Shown: positions 53,108 through 62,713, counted from the stretch's first letter. The stretch: DNA of 64,000 bases from Actinomycetospora succinea (GCF_004363095.1 NZ_SNYO01000001.1:1-64000); one strand, 5' to 3'. The notes: generated by a model not told the origin, from the sequence alone. Translations and numbers: made by a program.

Positions 53108-54964
53108 CTACGCCGGGTCGCGGGAGACGTCGTCGATGGTCAGCGTGCCCAGGTCGGTGTTGGCGATGTAGACCTCGCCGCCGTCCGGCGAGACGGCGAG
53201 GGCGACGTCGCCGGTGAACTCCTCCATGAACCAGCCGGTGCGGACCGCGTGCGTGCGGGCGTCGACGGCGGCGAGGACCGGCGGGTCGGTGGCGAGCGCG
53301 ACGAACACCCGGGCGCCGTCGCGCGAGACGGCGAGGCCCGAGACCGGCCCGGGCAGCGCCACCGTGGCGGTCGGGGTGGTGCGGTCGGGGTCGACGACGG
53401 TCAGGGCGTGCTCCGGGTCGGAGCCGCCGAGGTAGACCGCGTCGCCGTCCGGGCCGGCGACCGCGAGACGGGCGGGCGCCCCGAGCCGGATCGAGGTCGC
53501 GACCCCGCCGGTGCGGACGTCGACGACCTCCGCGCCGGGCCGGCGGTCGTCCACGGTGAGCAGCCGCGTGCCGTCGGCGGTCGCGGCCAGCCCGACCCCG
53601 CCGCGGTCGAGCCTGCCGACGATCTGCGCGGCCGCCGCGTCGATGACCAGCAGGCCCCGGGCGACCGGCACGAACACCCGGGTGCCCCGCGGGTCGACGG
53701 CCGGTGCCGCGACCGGGGGCTCGGGGAGCAGGACGGTGGCGGCGAGCGCCGACCGGGCGAGGTCGACGACGACCAGGGCGTCCTGCGAGCCGCGGGTGGT
53801 GGCGACGAACAGCCGTTCGCCCGCCGCGTCGGTCATGGCGCCGACGACCCGGCCGCCGCCGAGCGGGATCTCCCTGATCACCGTGCGCCCGCGGGTGTCG
53901 AACACCGAGACCGTGCGGGCGCCCGCGTTGGCGATGACGGCGTCACCGCCCGCGGTGAAGGCCACCGCGACCGGGCTGATCCCGATCGAGATCCCGTCGC
54001 CCACGTAGCGGCGCACGGCGACGACGCCCGCGACGAGCACGAGCGCGACGAGCCCGACGACCAGCGTCCGCCGGACCCACCGGCTCGGCGACCACCGCCA
54101 CCGGTGGACCGCCACGATCCGCTCGGGGGGCTCCGGGTCCGGCGCGAGGCGCGCGGTCGGGCGGTGGCGCAGAGCCGCGGCCGCCGCGGCGGCGAGCGCC
54201 CCCGCGGTGGCGTAGCGATCCTCGGGGTCCTTCGCCAGGCCGCGCACGACGACGTCGGCGAGCGCGACGGGGACGTCGTCCTCGCCCAGGTCGGGGGGCG
54301 CGCGGTGCAGGTGCGCGCCGATCAGCCCCGCCGCGTCGTCGTCGCCGAACGGCGGCCGCCCGCTGAGGCACTCGTGCAGCAGGCAGGCGAGCGAGTACAC
54401 GTCGGACCGACCGTCGCTGGGCTCGGCGCGCAGGCGCTCGGGCGCCATGTAGGCGAGCGTGCCGATCACCGCGCCGTCCTCGGAGACGGTCACCGACCCC
54501 GCGGGGCGGGCGATGCCGAAGTCGGCGAGGTAGGCGAAGTCGCCCGGCCCGAGCAGGACGTTCGAGGGCTTGACGTCGCGGTGCACGAGCCCGGCCGCGT
54601 GGGCGGCGTCCAGCGCGGCGGCGATCTGCGTGATCAGCCCGACCGCCCGGCGGGGCTCGAGCGCGCCGGCCCGGAGCACCGTGCCGAGGTCGGTGCCGTC
54701 GATCAGCCGCATGTCGAGGTAGAGCTGGCCGTCGATCTCGCCGAAGTCGTGCACGGGCACGATGTGCGGCTCGCGGAGGTCGGCGGCGGCCTCGGCCTCG
54801 CGCCGGAACCGCTCCCGGTAGCCCGCGTCGGCGCTGAACCGCGGGTGCAGCAGCTTGAGGGCGACCCACCGCGAGCGGCGGGTGTCCCACGCCCGGAACA
54901 CCTCGCCCATGCCGCCGCTGCCCAGCGACGGGCCCACGCGGTAGGGGCCCAGCTCGGCGGTCAC
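53108..54964 (-). CDS. PknD-like transmembrane Ser/Thr protein kinase with extracellular beta-propeller
   Basis: 618 residues from GTG. The kinase domain spans 1-265: glycine loop [10 protein letters not shown], Lys37, HRDVKPSN with Asp130, DFG with Asp148, and APE. A single membrane helix lies at about 300-317, then a C-terminal propeller of repeated YVTN/NHL-like blades ([36 protein letters not shown]). The layout resembles mycobacterial PknD, whose outer propeller senses an extracellular signal. The partner is unknown. A 15-bp dyad GGTGAC-GCG-GTCACC at 54985-54999 is just upstream. Confidence 0.93.
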   Translation of the reverse strand: MTAELGPYRVGPSLGSGGMGEVFRAWDTRRSRWVALKLLHPRFSADAGYRERFRREAEAAADLREPHIVPVHDFGEIDGQLYLDMRLIDGTDLGTVLRAGALEPRRAVGLITQIAAALDAAHAAGLVHRDVKPSNVLLGPGDFAYLADFGIARPAGSVTVSEDGAVIGTLAYMAPERLRAEPSDGRSDVYSLACLLHECLSGRPPFGDDDAAGLIGAHLHRAPPDLGEDDVPVALADVVVRGLAKDPEDRYATAGALAAAAAAALRHRPTARLAPDPEPPERIVAVHRWRWSPSRWVRRTLVVGLVALVLVAGVVAVRRYVGDGISIGISPVAVAFTAGGDAVIANAGARTVSVFDTRGRTVIREIPLGGGRVVGAMTDAAGERLFVATTRGSQDALVVVDLARSALAATVLLPEPPVAAPAVDPRGTRVFVPVARGLLVIDAAAAQIVGRLDRGGVGLAATADGTRLLTVDDRRPGAEVVDVRTGGVATSIRLGAPARLAVAGPDGDAVYLGGSDPEHALTVVDPDRTTPTATVALPGPVSGLAVSRDGARVFVALATDPPVLAAVDARTHAVRTGWFMEEFTGDVALAVSPDGGEVYIANTDLGTLTIDDVSRDPA

Positions 54965-54984
54965 GCACTCCAGCGTCCAGGACC

Positions 54985-54999
54985 GGTGACGCGGTCACC
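54985..54999. promoter_or_regulatory. Inverted repeat GGTGAC-GCG-GTCACC upstream of the kinase gene
   Basis: A perfect 6-bp dyad in the kinase/quinone reductase divergent region. Position suits an operator; no regulator identified. Confidence 0.35.
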
Positions 55000-55141
55000 A
55001 CCGTCCGCCGCGGTACACCCCGGGCCGTGATCGACCGGCTACGCGGCAGGTAGCGATTCCTCTCGGCCCCGGCGCGGGTCTACCTCCTCACCGGCGCCCC
55101 TCGCCAGGAGGCGGCGCCACATCCGCCGAGGAGTCCGAGCC

Positions 55142-56143
55142 GTGAGCGTTCCGCCGACCATGCGCGCCCTGCAGCAGACGTCCCTGAACGGCCCGTGCGA
55201 CCTGCGGTCGGTCGACGACGCCCCGGTGCCGGAACCCGGCCCCGACGAGGTGCTCGTCCGCGTCACGGCCGCGGGCGTCAACTTCGTCGACGTCGCGCAG
55301 GCGCGCGGCACCTTCGCCGGCGGCCCGCGGCCCCCGTACCTGGCGGGCATCGAGGGCGCGGGCGAGGTCGTCGCGGTCGGAGACGCCGTGAGCGGCGTGG
55401 GGCCGGGCGCCCACGTCGTCGGCGTCGGCATCGCGGGCGGCGCCTTCGCCGAGTACCTGGTGCTGCCCGCGGCCGGCGCGCTCCCCGTGCCCGCCGGCTG
55501 GACCGACGAGCAGGCGCTGGGCCTGGTCGTGAACTGGCCGCCCGCGCTCGCGGCGCTCGGACCCCTCGGACAGCTCCGGGCCGGGCAGACCGTCCTCGTC
55601 CACGCCGCCGCCGGCGCCACCGGACAGGCTGCGGTCACCCTCGCGAAGCACCGCGGCGCGACGGTGATCGCCGCCGCCTCGGCCGCCAAGCACGACGCCG
55701 TCCGGGCGCTCGGGGCCGACCACGTGCTCGACGCCCGCGCCGACGACCTGGCCACCGAGGTCCGGCGCCGGACCGGGGACGTCGGCGCCGACCTGGTCCT
55801 GGAGTCGGTCGGCGGTGCGGGGCTCGCCGCCAGCCTGGCCGCGACCCGGCGGGTGACCGGGCGGGTCGTCGTCCTCGGCACGGCGGCCGGAGACGCGTCG
55901 ATCAGCGCCTGGGAGCTGGTCTACCGGCACCAGGTCCAGGTCGTCGGCCTGAACATCGGCGTCCTCGCGCAGGCCGCCCCGCAGATGTTCGGTGCTCTGA
56001 TCGGGGAGATGGTCGGCCTGATCGCGGCCGGGGTCATCGCGCCCGGCCGGCCGGCCACGCACCCGCTGGCCGACGGGCCGAAGGTCCTCGCCGAGCTGGA
56101 GGCCAGGGCCACCGTCGGCAAGCTGGCCCTGCTGCCGTCCTAG
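55142..56143 (+). CDS. Quinone oxidoreductase (zeta-crystallin-like, zinc-independent MDR)
   Basis: 333 residues from GTG (GAGGAG at 9-bp spacing). The MDR fold lacks the zinc cysteines. AAGVNFVDVAQARG, VHAAAGATGQAAVTLAKHRG (NADPH loop) and GADLVLESVGG are typical of NADPH:quinone reductases and related enoyl reductases. It reduces quinones or activated double bonds in the cytoplasm. It lies 9 bp before the ECF sigma factor gene; the two are likely cotranscribed. Confidence 0.88.
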   Translation: MSVPPTMRALQQTSLNGPCDLRSVDDAPVPEPGPDEVLVRVTAAGVNFVDVAQARGTFAGGPRPPYLAGIEGAGEVVAVGDAVSGVGPGAHVVGVGIAGGAFAEYLVLPAAGALPVPAGWTDEQALGLVVNWPPALAALGPLGQLRAGQTVLVHAAAGATGQAAVTLAKHRGATVIAAASAAKHDAVRALGADHVLDARADDLATEVRRRTGDVGADLVLESVGGAGLAASLAATRRVTGRVVVLGTAAGDASISAWELVYRHQVQVVGLNIGVLAQAAPQMFGALIGEMVGLIAAGVIAPGRPATHPLADGPKVLAELEARATVGKLALLPS

Positions 56144-56152
56144 CCTCCGGGA

Positions 56153-57142
56153 GTGACCTCGCACGCGGCGTCCGAGCAGGAGCGGTTCGCGGCCGACACC
56201 GAGCCGTTCCGCCGCGAGCTGGTCGCGCACTGCTACCGCATGACCGGCTCGGCGCACGACGCCGAGGACCTCGTGCAGGAGACCTACCTGCGGGCGTGGC
56301 GCTCGTACGCCGGGTTCGAGGGCCGGTCGTCGGTGCGCACCTGGCTGCACACCATCGCGACCAACGCCTGCCTGACGGCGCTGCGGTCCCGTCCGGCGCG
56401 CCTGCTCCCGTCGGGCCTGACCGGTCCCCAGACCAGCCCCGACCGTCCCCCGAGCACGGTGGCCCCGGGCGAGGTCGCGTGGTTGGAGCCGTTGCCGGAC
56501 ACGTGGACCGCGCCGACCGCGGACGACCCCGCGGGCGCCGTGATCGCGAGGGAGTCGTTGCGGCTCGCGCTGATCGCCGGCCTGCAGCACCTGCCCGCCC
56601 GGCAACGCGCGATCTTCCTGCTGCGCGACGTCCTCGCGTTCTCGGCGCTCGAGACCGCGGCGGTGCTCGAGACGACCACGGCGGCGGTCAAGAGCGGTCT
56701 CCAGCGCGCCCGGGCCCGGCTGAGCGAGGTCGACCCGGACCCCGAGGACCTGCTCGAGCCCTCCGACCCGCGCGCCCGGGCGCTGCTCGACGGCTACATG
56801 GCGGCCTTCGAGCACGCCGACGCCCGCCTGCTCGAACAGGTGCTGCGTGCGGACGCGACGCTCGAGGCGACGCCGTTCCGCGACTGGCAGGCGGGCCGCG
56901 CGATGTGCCTCCACGTGCTGGGCACCTACGTGCTCGGCACGCCGGGCGACTGGCGGATGATCGGGACCGTCGCCAACGGCCGGCCCGCCGCGGCGGTCTA
57001 CCGCCGGGACCCCGCCGGGACGCTGCGTGCCGACGGCGTCGTGGTGCTGGATCCGACCGCAGGCGGCGTCTCGCGCGTGGTCAAGTTCCACGACCCCGCG
57101 CTCGTGGCGGTGTTCGGGCTGCCCGACGTGCTGGGCGACTGA
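56153..57142 (+). CDS. ECF sigma factor with C-terminal SnoaL-like domain (SigG/TIGR02960 type)
   Basis: 329 residues. Sigma region 2 lies at about 18-85 (VAHCYRMTGSAHDAEDLVQE followed by TYLRAWR). Region 4 lies at about 150-195 (LPARQRAIFLLRDVLAFSAL followed by ETAAVLETTTAAVKSGLQRA). A SnoaL/NTF2 extension of about 120 residues from 205 replaces a separate anti-sigma partner in such groups; no anti-sigma gene is adjacent. A promoter-selectivity role for the quinone reductase operon is possible. GTG start lies very close to its ribosome site, so the start is slightly uncertain. Confidence 0.88.
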   Translation: MTSHAASEQERFAADTEPFRRELVAHCYRMTGSAHDAEDLVQETYLRAWRSYAGFEGRSSVRTWLHTIATNACLTALRSRPARLLPSGLTGPQTSPDRPPSTVAPGEVAWLEPLPDTWTAPTADDPAGAVIARESLRLALIAGLQHLPARQRAIFLLRDVLAFSALETAAVLETTTAAVKSGLQRARARLSEVDPDPEDLLEPSDPRARALLDGYMAAFEHADARLLEQVLRADATLEATPFRDWQAGRAMCLHVLGTYVLGTPGDWRMIGTVANGRPAAAVYRRDPAGTLRADGVVVLDPTAGGVSRVVKFHDPALVAVFGLPDVLGD

Positions 57143-57149
57143 CGACGCG

Positions 57150-58601
57150 TCAGGCCGGCGCGACCGGGAGCGTGTCGACCAGCCGGATCGACTTGGGGAC
57201 CTTGTAGGGCGCGAGGCTGTTCCGGGTGCGGCGACGCAGGTCCTCGGCGAGATCGGGCGACGCGGCCTCCGGGACGACGTAGGCGGTGACGGCCTGACCC
57301 CACACCGGGTCGGGCTCGCCGCGCACGAGGGCGTCGCGCACCTCGGGCTGAGAGGTCAGCGCTTCGCGGACCTCCTCCGGGTACACGTGGTACGACCCGG
57401 TGTTGATCATCCCGTCGAGCCGGCCGGTGAGGTGGACGTAGCCGCGGTCGGTGATGCGGGCGGTGTCGCCGAGGCTCAACCAGCCGTCGGCGTCGGCGTA
57501 CGCGGGGGACACCATGGCGCTGCGCGTGGCGAGCTCGCCGTCCCGTGCAGACCCTGCCGCGCCCGGCACGGGCCGCACCGTCAGCTCGATGCGCTCGACC
57601 GCCCGCCCGCAGCTGCCGACGACGTCGGGCTCGCCGGCGAAGAGCCGGCCGTGGTCCTCCTGCGTCAGCACCGTCAGCGGCCACCCGGCCTCGAAGCGGC
57701 CGTAGAGCTGGCACACCGAGGGGCCGACGCATCGCCGCACCCGCTCGAGGTCCTCGACGGTGATCGGAGCGCCGCCGTAGAGGGTGTGCCGCAGGCTCGG
57801 CGGAGCCGGTGCCCCGTCCGCCTCGAGCCGGTCGGCGAGCCGGGTGAGCATGCCCGGCACGGCGAAGGTCGCGGTGACGCCATGGCGCTCGATCGCCTCG
57901 AGCGTCGAGCCGGGGTCGAAGCGGCTCAACACCACCTGGGGGAGACTCATCAACAGGAACGGGAAGCTGCCGATCATCCCCGTGCCGTGCATGAGCTGCT
58001 GGACGGTCAGGAAGCAGGCGGTGGCGGGGTCGAAGCCGGGGCCGTACCCGCCGCGGCGGTAGAGATCCTGGTTGACCTGCATGATCGCTCGCCAGTTGCG
58101 ATAGCTGGTCGGCACCCCGAACAGCTCGCCGGCCGTGACCGCTCGTGGGTAGATGATCAGTGGCTGGTCCTCGGGCACCTCGACGACCTCGAGGAACGGT
58201 GTGTCGTGCAGCGGCTGGTCGTGGTCGTGGACCAGCGCGCCGGGCAGGTGCCGGGCGTGGTCGGCGTCGGCGAGCACCGCGTCGGCCCGGCCAGCTTCGA
58301 AGATCGCGGCTGCTTCGCCCGCCGCGGCCGCCGCCTCGACCGGGATCCGGGTGGCGCCGAGGAGCTCGACGGCGAGGAAGGCCTCGATCGACGCGGCGCT
58401 GTTGGAGAACCACAGCCCGATCCGGGCGCCGCCGCGCAGCCCTCGGCCGGCGAGGGCGCCGGCCAGGGCCTGAACGTTCTGGAGCAGATCGGTGCCGGTA
58501 CGGGTCAGACCGTGCTCGGGGTCGTGGACCAGGATCCGGTCGCCGGCGTCGCGCAACGCCGCGCGGACGTCCTCACCGGCGGCGAGCGCTCCCGTCGCCA
58601 T
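57150..58601 (-). CDS. AMP-binding (acyl-CoA ligase) family protein with degenerate catalytic motifs
   Basis: 483 residues. The overall fold is that of the ANL superfamily: LYGGAPITVEDLERVRRC; YGRFEAGWPLTVL; WLSLGDTARITDRGYVHLTG; SYHVYPEEVREALTSQ. The phosphate loop, normally YTSGTTGxPKG, reads IIYPRAVTAGELFGVPTSY. The chain ends with DTLPVAPA, just before the usual TGKxxR catalytic lysine. Both losses suggest that adenylation is impaired or that the partner protein supplies the activity. ATG overlaps the stop of the intact paralogue (TGATG). It may form a complex with it. Confidence 0.8.
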   Translation of the reverse strand: MATGALAAGEDVRAALRDAGDRILVHDPEHGLTRTGTDLLQNVQALAGALAGRGLRGGARIGLWFSNSAASIEAFLAVELLGATRIPVEAAAAAGEAAAIFEAGRADAVLADADHARHLPGALVHDHDQPLHDTPFLEVVEVPEDQPLIIYPRAVTAGELFGVPTSYRNWRAIMQVNQDLYRRGGYGPGFDPATACFLTVQQLMHGTGMIGSFPFLLMSLPQVVLSRFDPGSTLEAIERHGVTATFAVPGMLTRLADRLEADGAPAPPSLRHTLYGGAPITVEDLERVRRCVGPSVCQLYGRFEAGWPLTVLTQEDHGRLFAGEPDVVGSCGRAVERIELTVRPVPGAAGSARDGELATRSAMVSPAYADADGWLSLGDTARITDRGYVHLTGRLDGMINTGSYHVYPEEVREALTSQPEVRDALVRGEPDPVWGQAVTAYVVPEAASPDLAEDLRRRTRNSLAPYKVPKSIRLVDTLPVAPA

Positions 58602-60154
58602 CACGCGTTCTCGAGCTGGGTGCGCAGCGCGGCGCGCTGGACCTTCGCTCCGCCGAGCACGGTGGGGAGCTCGGCGACGACCGCGATCCGGGCGGGTCGC
58701 TCGTGGTCGGCGAGGTCGGAGCAGCTGCCCAGCAGCTCCTCGGGGCTCGCGCTCGCGCCGGACTTGAGGACGACCGCCGCGACCACCTCCTGGGGGTCGC
58801 CGAGCCCGACGACCCCGGCGTTGGCGACCGCGCGGTGCGCCAGCAGCGGGGCCTCGACGAGGTGGGGGTAGACCGCGCCGTGCGCGGTGTGGATCGTGTC
58901 GCCGGCGCGGTCGGAGTAGTACAGGTAGCCGTCGGCGTCGAGGTAGCCGACGTCCTGGGGCCGGAACCAGTCGTCGCCGAAGGACGCCTCCGCGGTCTTG
59001 TCGGCCATACCCCAGTACTCGCCGATCGACATCGCGCTGCGGACCGCGATCTCGCCGACCTCGCCCGGCCCGAGGTTGCGCCCGTCGGGATCCTTGATGG
59101 CCACCTCGAGGAACGGCGACCCCGAACGTCCGACGCTGTGGATGCGCTGCGGGCGCCCGATCAGCTCGTGTGGCAGCAGGCGGGTGGTGGCGGCGCCCTG
59201 CTCGGTGGAGCCGAACGCGTGCGCCCACACCGGGCCCAGCAGCGCCGAGGTGCGCTCGAGCAGGTCCGGGGTGCCGAAGAAGACCACGACGCGGCGCAGC
59301 GCGTGATCGATCCCGCCGCGCTTCTCGACCTCGTCGAGCAGCGGCCCCAGCAGCGGCCCGGGCGCGAAGGTCCCGGTGACCCGCTCGGCGACGATGGTGT
59401 CGACCAGCGCCGCGGGATCGAACACCTCGTCGTCGACGAGCAGGCTGCGGGCGCCGCGCACCAGGTAGGGGTAGAGGGTCTGGAAGCCGGTCGCCCACTG
59501 CAGCGGGTGGAAGTGGAGGTTGACGTCCTCCGGCCCGACCGGTGGCACACCGGGGCCGAAGGTGTCCAGGTGGTGCAGGTTGTGGTTGATGACCGCCTGC
59601 CACGAGCGGTAAGTCTTCACCCAGGCCTTCGGTCGACCGGTCGTGCCCGAGGTCAGTTGCAGGAAGCACGGGGTGTCCTCGTCGACGTCGAGGCCCGGTT
59701 CGCGGTCGTCGCCGCCGGCGGCGACGTCGGCGTAGGGCACCGCCCAGTCGGGGACGTCGGGCCCGATCGCCACGAAGTGACGCACCGACGACAGCTCGGG
59801 ACGGCTGGCGGCGACGTCGTCGCTGAAGCGGGTGTCGAAGACGACGACGCTCGCCTCCATGTGGTTCAACGCGAACACGTGGTCGGCCATGGGGAAGTGC
59901 GTGTGCAGCACCGCCCGCACCAGGTGGTGCTTCTCGCAGCCGAGCCACAGGGGCATGAGCTCCGCGGTGTTGTACGCCAGCACGCCGACCCGGTCACCCC
60001 GGGCGGCGCCGAGGGCGAGCAGGCCGGAACCGATCTCGTTGGCGCGCCGGTTGAGCTCCTCGAACGTCACGGTGCCGGCCGGGGTGGTCACCGCGGGACG
60101 CGGACCGAACCATTCGGCGGCCCGTCGGGCCAGGACTCCAGCTTCCACGCGCAT
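58601..60154 (-). CDS. AMP-dependent acyl-CoA synthetase/ligase, intact paralogue
   Basis: 517 residues from ATG after GGAGTGAGC. The phosphate loop LQLTSGTTGRPKAWVKTYRSW is intact, as are FGSTEQGAATT and VGYLDADGYLYYSDRAGDTI, and the C-terminal part has ELPTVLGGAKVQRAALR with a candidate catalytic lysine. It would activate a carboxylic acid as an acyl-adenylate and then CoA thioester. Its stop overlaps the start of the degenerate paralogue. Belongs to the minus-strand arm of the bidirectional promoter at 60786-60883. Confidence 0.88.
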   Translation of the reverse strand: MRVEAGVLARRAAEWFGPRPAVTTPAGTVTFEELNRRANEIGSGLLALGAARGDRVGVLAYNTAELMPLWLGCEKHHLVRAVLHTHFPMADHVFALNHMEASVVVFDTRFSDDVAASRPELSSVRHFVAIGPDVPDWAVPYADVAAGGDDREPGLDVDEDTPCFLQLTSGTTGRPKAWVKTYRSWQAVINHNLHHLDTFGPGVPPVGPEDVNLHFHPLQWATGFQTLYPYLVRGARSLLVDDEVFDPAALVDTIVAERVTGTFAPGPLLGPLLDEVEKRGGIDHALRRVVVFFGTPDLLERTSALLGPVWAHAFGSTEQGAATTRLLPHELIGRPQRIHSVGRSGSPFLEVAIKDPDGRNLGPGEVGEIAVRSAMSIGEYWGMADKTAEASFGDDWFRPQDVGYLDADGYLYYSDRAGDTIHTAHGAVYPHLVEAPLLAHRAVANAGVVGLGDPQEVVAAVVLKSGASASPEELLGSCSDLADHERPARIAVVAELPTVLGGAKVQRAALRTQLENA

Positions 60155-60240
60155 GCTCACTCCGATCTCGACCCACTCGTGCGGCGGTCGGGAATTGCTG
60201 CTGTAGCGATGATGGGGACAGAGATGTCGTCGAGGAACAG

Positions 60241-60765
60241 CTACGTCGCGGGTTCGTCGACCACCGGTGACCGGAGCGTCGGTGCCCGCCCGGACAGGAC
60301 CTTGCCGCCCAGTTCGGACACGACGGCGAAGACGGAGGCGAGCAGCACGGCCCCGACGGCCATGACGATCGGGTTGCCGAGACTCGGTGCGAGCACGGTC
60401 GTCCCGGAGAGCTCGGCTGCTGCCGCGATCATGGCGAACCCCACGAAGCCTCCCGGCGTCTGGGCGAGCGCGCCGAGCCGACCGGACTGCGCGATGCTGA
60501 AGGCAGCGACCGTGACCAGCACGGCGACCGCCCAGAGCGGCGCCGAGACGAGCTCGGCGACGCCCAGCACGACGATCCCGACGAGCACGCCGAACAGGTT
60601 GGTCGCCAGCTGGAGCCTCAGGCCGTGGATCCCGCCACCGCAGAAGAAGTAGGTCAGCCAGGCGAGGAAGAGCAGCCAGGTCGGCATCCCGATCCACGCG
60701 GTCACGAAGACCGAGATCCCGGCCAGGACGCCGATGCTCACGGCCAGCCCGTTCGTTTCGCTCAT
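60241..60765 (-). CDS. DUF1097 family membrane protein
   Basis: 174 residues with five to six short hydrophobic helices (VSIGVLAGISVFVTAWIG; FLAWLTYFFCGG; LFGVLVGIVVLGVAEL; and others). It resembles DUF1097 proteins of unknown function, often near transport or acyl-CoA genes. ATG start at the left edge of the bidirectional promoter. 86 bp separate it from the ligase gene downstream, so it could be the first gene of that arm. A role as a transporter component for the ligase substrate is speculative. Confidence 0.7.
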   Translation of the reverse strand: MSETNGLAVSIGVLAGISVFVTAWIGMPTWLLFLAWLTYFFCGGGIHGLRLQLATNLFGVLVGIVVLGVAELVSAPLWAVAVLVTVAAFSIAQSGRLGALAQTPGGFVGFAMIAAAAELSGTTVLAPSLGNPIVMAVGAVLLASVFAVVSELGGKVLSGRAPTLRSPVVDEPAT

Positions 60766-60785
60766 CGTGTACCCGCCCTCGGTCA

Positions 60786-60883
60786 GTGGCTTTACTGGAT
60801 CGGTAAGCTACCGATCGGCGAGGAAGTGTCAAGAGGTTGACACGGCACGGCGCTCCGGTAGCTTGCCGAGGTAGTAAAGCCAC
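60786..60883. promoter_or_regulatory. Mirror-symmetric bidirectional promoter with TetR-type operators
   Basis: A 98-bp imperfect dyad is centred at 60834.5. Outer arms 60786-60813 and 60856-60883 (28 bp each) begin GTGGCTTTACT and end AAGCTACCG on opposite strands. At the centre, GTGTCAA-GAGG-TTGACAC (60826-60843) supplies a TTGACA -35 in each direction. The -10 candidates are TAGCTT (60859-60864 on plus; complement of 60805-60810 on minus). A perfect 17-bp palindrome ATCGGTA-AGC-TACCGAT lies at 60799-60815, and a weaker copy at about 60855-60869 overlaps the other -10. The divergent genes are thus likely controlled equally by one regulator. Confidence 0.75.
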
Positions 60884-60925
60884 GTCCTGACCGGACACAG
60901 GCGCCATCGACGAAAGGGCGATTCC

Positions 60926-61984
60926 GTGCGTGCACTGCGGTTCCACGGAAAAGGTGATCTCCGGATCGAGGACGTGCCGGAGCCGGAAGTCGCGCCGGGC
61001 CTCGTGAAGATCAAGGTCGAGTGGTGCGGCATCTGCGGCACCGATCTGCACGAGTACCAGGGCGGCCCGATCCTGATCCCGCCGCCCGGCGCGCCCCACC
61101 CGCTGACGGGGGAGACGCTCCCCGTGGTGATGGGCCACGAGTTCACCGGTCGGGTCGAGGAGATCGGCGAGGGTGTCACCGGGCTCCGGGTCGGCGACCC
61201 CGTGATCGTCGAGCCGAACATCCGGGACAACACCTGCCATCAGTGCCGGCACGGCTCGTACAACCTCTGCCCCAGCGGGGGCTTCTACGGCTTGTCGGGC
61301 TGGGGCGGAGGGCTGGCCGAGTACGCGGTGATCGACGCACGGAACCTCTACGTCCTGCCGCCGTCGGTGCCGACCGACGTGGGTGTGCTGATCGACCCGT
61401 TGGTCGTCGCCTGGCAGGCGATGATCGACTCCGGGTACCGGCCGGGTCAGTCCGCGCTGATCGCGGGCGCCGGGCCGATCGGCCTGGCCCTGCTGCTCAC
61501 GCTCAAGGCCAGCGGAGCACGGTGGGTCGGCATCAGCGAGATCGCCGACGCGCGCAAGCGACAGGCCCTGGCCTTCGGCGCCGACGCGGTGCTCGACCCC
61601 ACCGTCGACGACGTCACGGCGGAGGTCCGCGCCGCGACCGGCGGCCTCGGCGCGCACGTCTCCTTCGACGCGTCCGGACTACCGGCGACGATCTCGACCT
61701 GCATCTCGGCCGTCCGGCCGAAGGGGACCGCGTTCAACGTGGCGATCTGGGAGGAGCCGGTGGAGCTCGACATCAACACCCTCGTCACCGGCGGCAAGAG
61801 GCTCGCGGCCACCCTCGGCTTCGCCAACGTCCACCCGAGCGTGATCGCCGCCCTCGACGACGGGCGCATCAAGCCCGCGGACATGATCACGGCGCGGACC
61901 TCGTTGGACGAGGTCGTCGACCACGGTTTCGACGAGCTGCTCCGCAACAAGGACCAGCACATCAAGATCATCGTCCAGCCCTGA
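60926..61984 (+). CDS. Zinc-dependent medium-chain alcohol dehydrogenase (2,3-butanediol dehydrogenase-like)
   Basis: 352 residues from GTG (AAAGGG at 8-bp spacing). Catalytic zinc ligands are Cys37 in GICGTD, His71 and Glu72 in VMGHEFTG. A structural-zinc loop NTCHQCRHGSYNLC follows. The NAD loop is IAGAGPIGLALLLTLKASG. LIDPLVVAWQAM places it near butanediol and sorbitol dehydrogenases. It oxidises an alcohol, perhaps giving the aldehyde that leads to the acid handled by the divergent ligases. First gene of the plus-strand arm of the bidirectional promoter, followed by the TetR gene. Confidence 0.9.
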   Translation: MRALRFHGKGDLRIEDVPEPEVAPGLVKIKVEWCGICGTDLHEYQGGPILIPPPGAPHPLTGETLPVVMGHEFTGRVEEIGEGVTGLRVGDPVIVEPNIRDNTCHQCRHGSYNLCPSGGFYGLSGWGGGLAEYAVIDARNLYVLPPSVPTDVGVLIDPLVVAWQAMIDSGYRPGQSALIAGAGPIGLALLLTLKASGARWVGISEIADARKRQALAFGADAVLDPTVDDVTAEVRAATGGLGAHVSFDASGLPATISTCISAVRPKGTAFNVAIWEEPVELDINTLVTGGKRLAATLGFANVHPSVIAALDDGRIKPADMITARTSLDEVVDHGFDELLRNKDQHIKIIVQP

Positions 61985-62049
61985 CCGGTGTCGAGGTCCG
62001 GCAGTAGTCTCGCGTGGACTCCTCACCCGACACGACGAACGAAGGCGTG

Positions 62050-62703
62050 ATGGCATCGCACCCGACCGGGGCCGACAGTGCGGGGTCGGCGGCGCCGAAC
62101 TACGCGGCCCGGAATCGGCGCCGGGAGGAGACCCGGGAACGCATCCTGGTCAACGCGGCCGACTTCTTCTACCGGCGCGGGATCCTGTCCGTGTCGATGG
62201 ACGACGTCGCGGCCCATGTCGGGGTCACGAAACCGACCCTGTATGCGCATTTCGAGTCGCGGGAGGCGCTCGTCGGGGCGGCCCTCAACACCGTCGAGGA
62301 GAGCCATTTCCAGTGGTTCGAGCGCCGTCTCGCCGAATTCGTCGAGCAGGGCGTCGTCGCGGTGATCGCGCCGTTCGACGTGCTCGATCTGTGGTTCGGG
62401 AGCTCGGTCTTCCGGGGGTGCGCCTACCAGAACGCGTCGGTCGAGGTCGGATCGGCCATGCCCCACGCGCAGGTCGCCGTCCTCCGGCACAAGGACCGGA
62501 CCCGGAAATGGCTGCACGACCTCGCCGCCGAGTCCGGTGTGCCGCCCGAACGGTGCGAGACGATCTCGGCGCAGTTCATGCTCCTGATGGAGGGCGCGAT
62601 CATCACCGCCTTCATCGAGAGCGACGACCAGGCCGCCGTCCGTGCCCGTGAGGCGGCTGAGGTGCTCCTCGAGAAGGTCCTCGAGACGGCGTCGACCGGC
62701 TAG
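62050..62703 (+). CDS. TetR-family regulator of the alcohol dehydrogenase/ligase locus
   Basis: 217 residues from ATG after GAAGG; a GTG 36 bp upstream is possible. Helix-turn-helix: AADFFYRRGILSVSMDDVAA, then HVGVTKPTLYAHFESREALV. Its C-terminal half has TetR_C features such as FRGCAYQNASVEVGS. It lies 65 bp after the alcohol dehydrogenase gene on the same strand and is the natural candidate to bind the operators in the bidirectional promoter. Autoregulation is expected. Confidence 0.87.
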   Translation: MASHPTGADSAGSAAPNYAARNRRREETRERILVNAADFFYRRGILSVSMDDVAAHVGVTKPTLYAHFESREALVGAALNTVEESHFQWFERRLAEFVEQGVVAVIAPFDVLDLWFGSSVFRGCAYQNASVEVGSAMPHAQVAVLRHKDRTRKWLHDLAAESGVPPERCETISAQFMLLMEGAIITAFIESDDQAAVRAREAAEVLLEKVLETASTG

Positions 62704-62713
62704 GCGACGCGGG

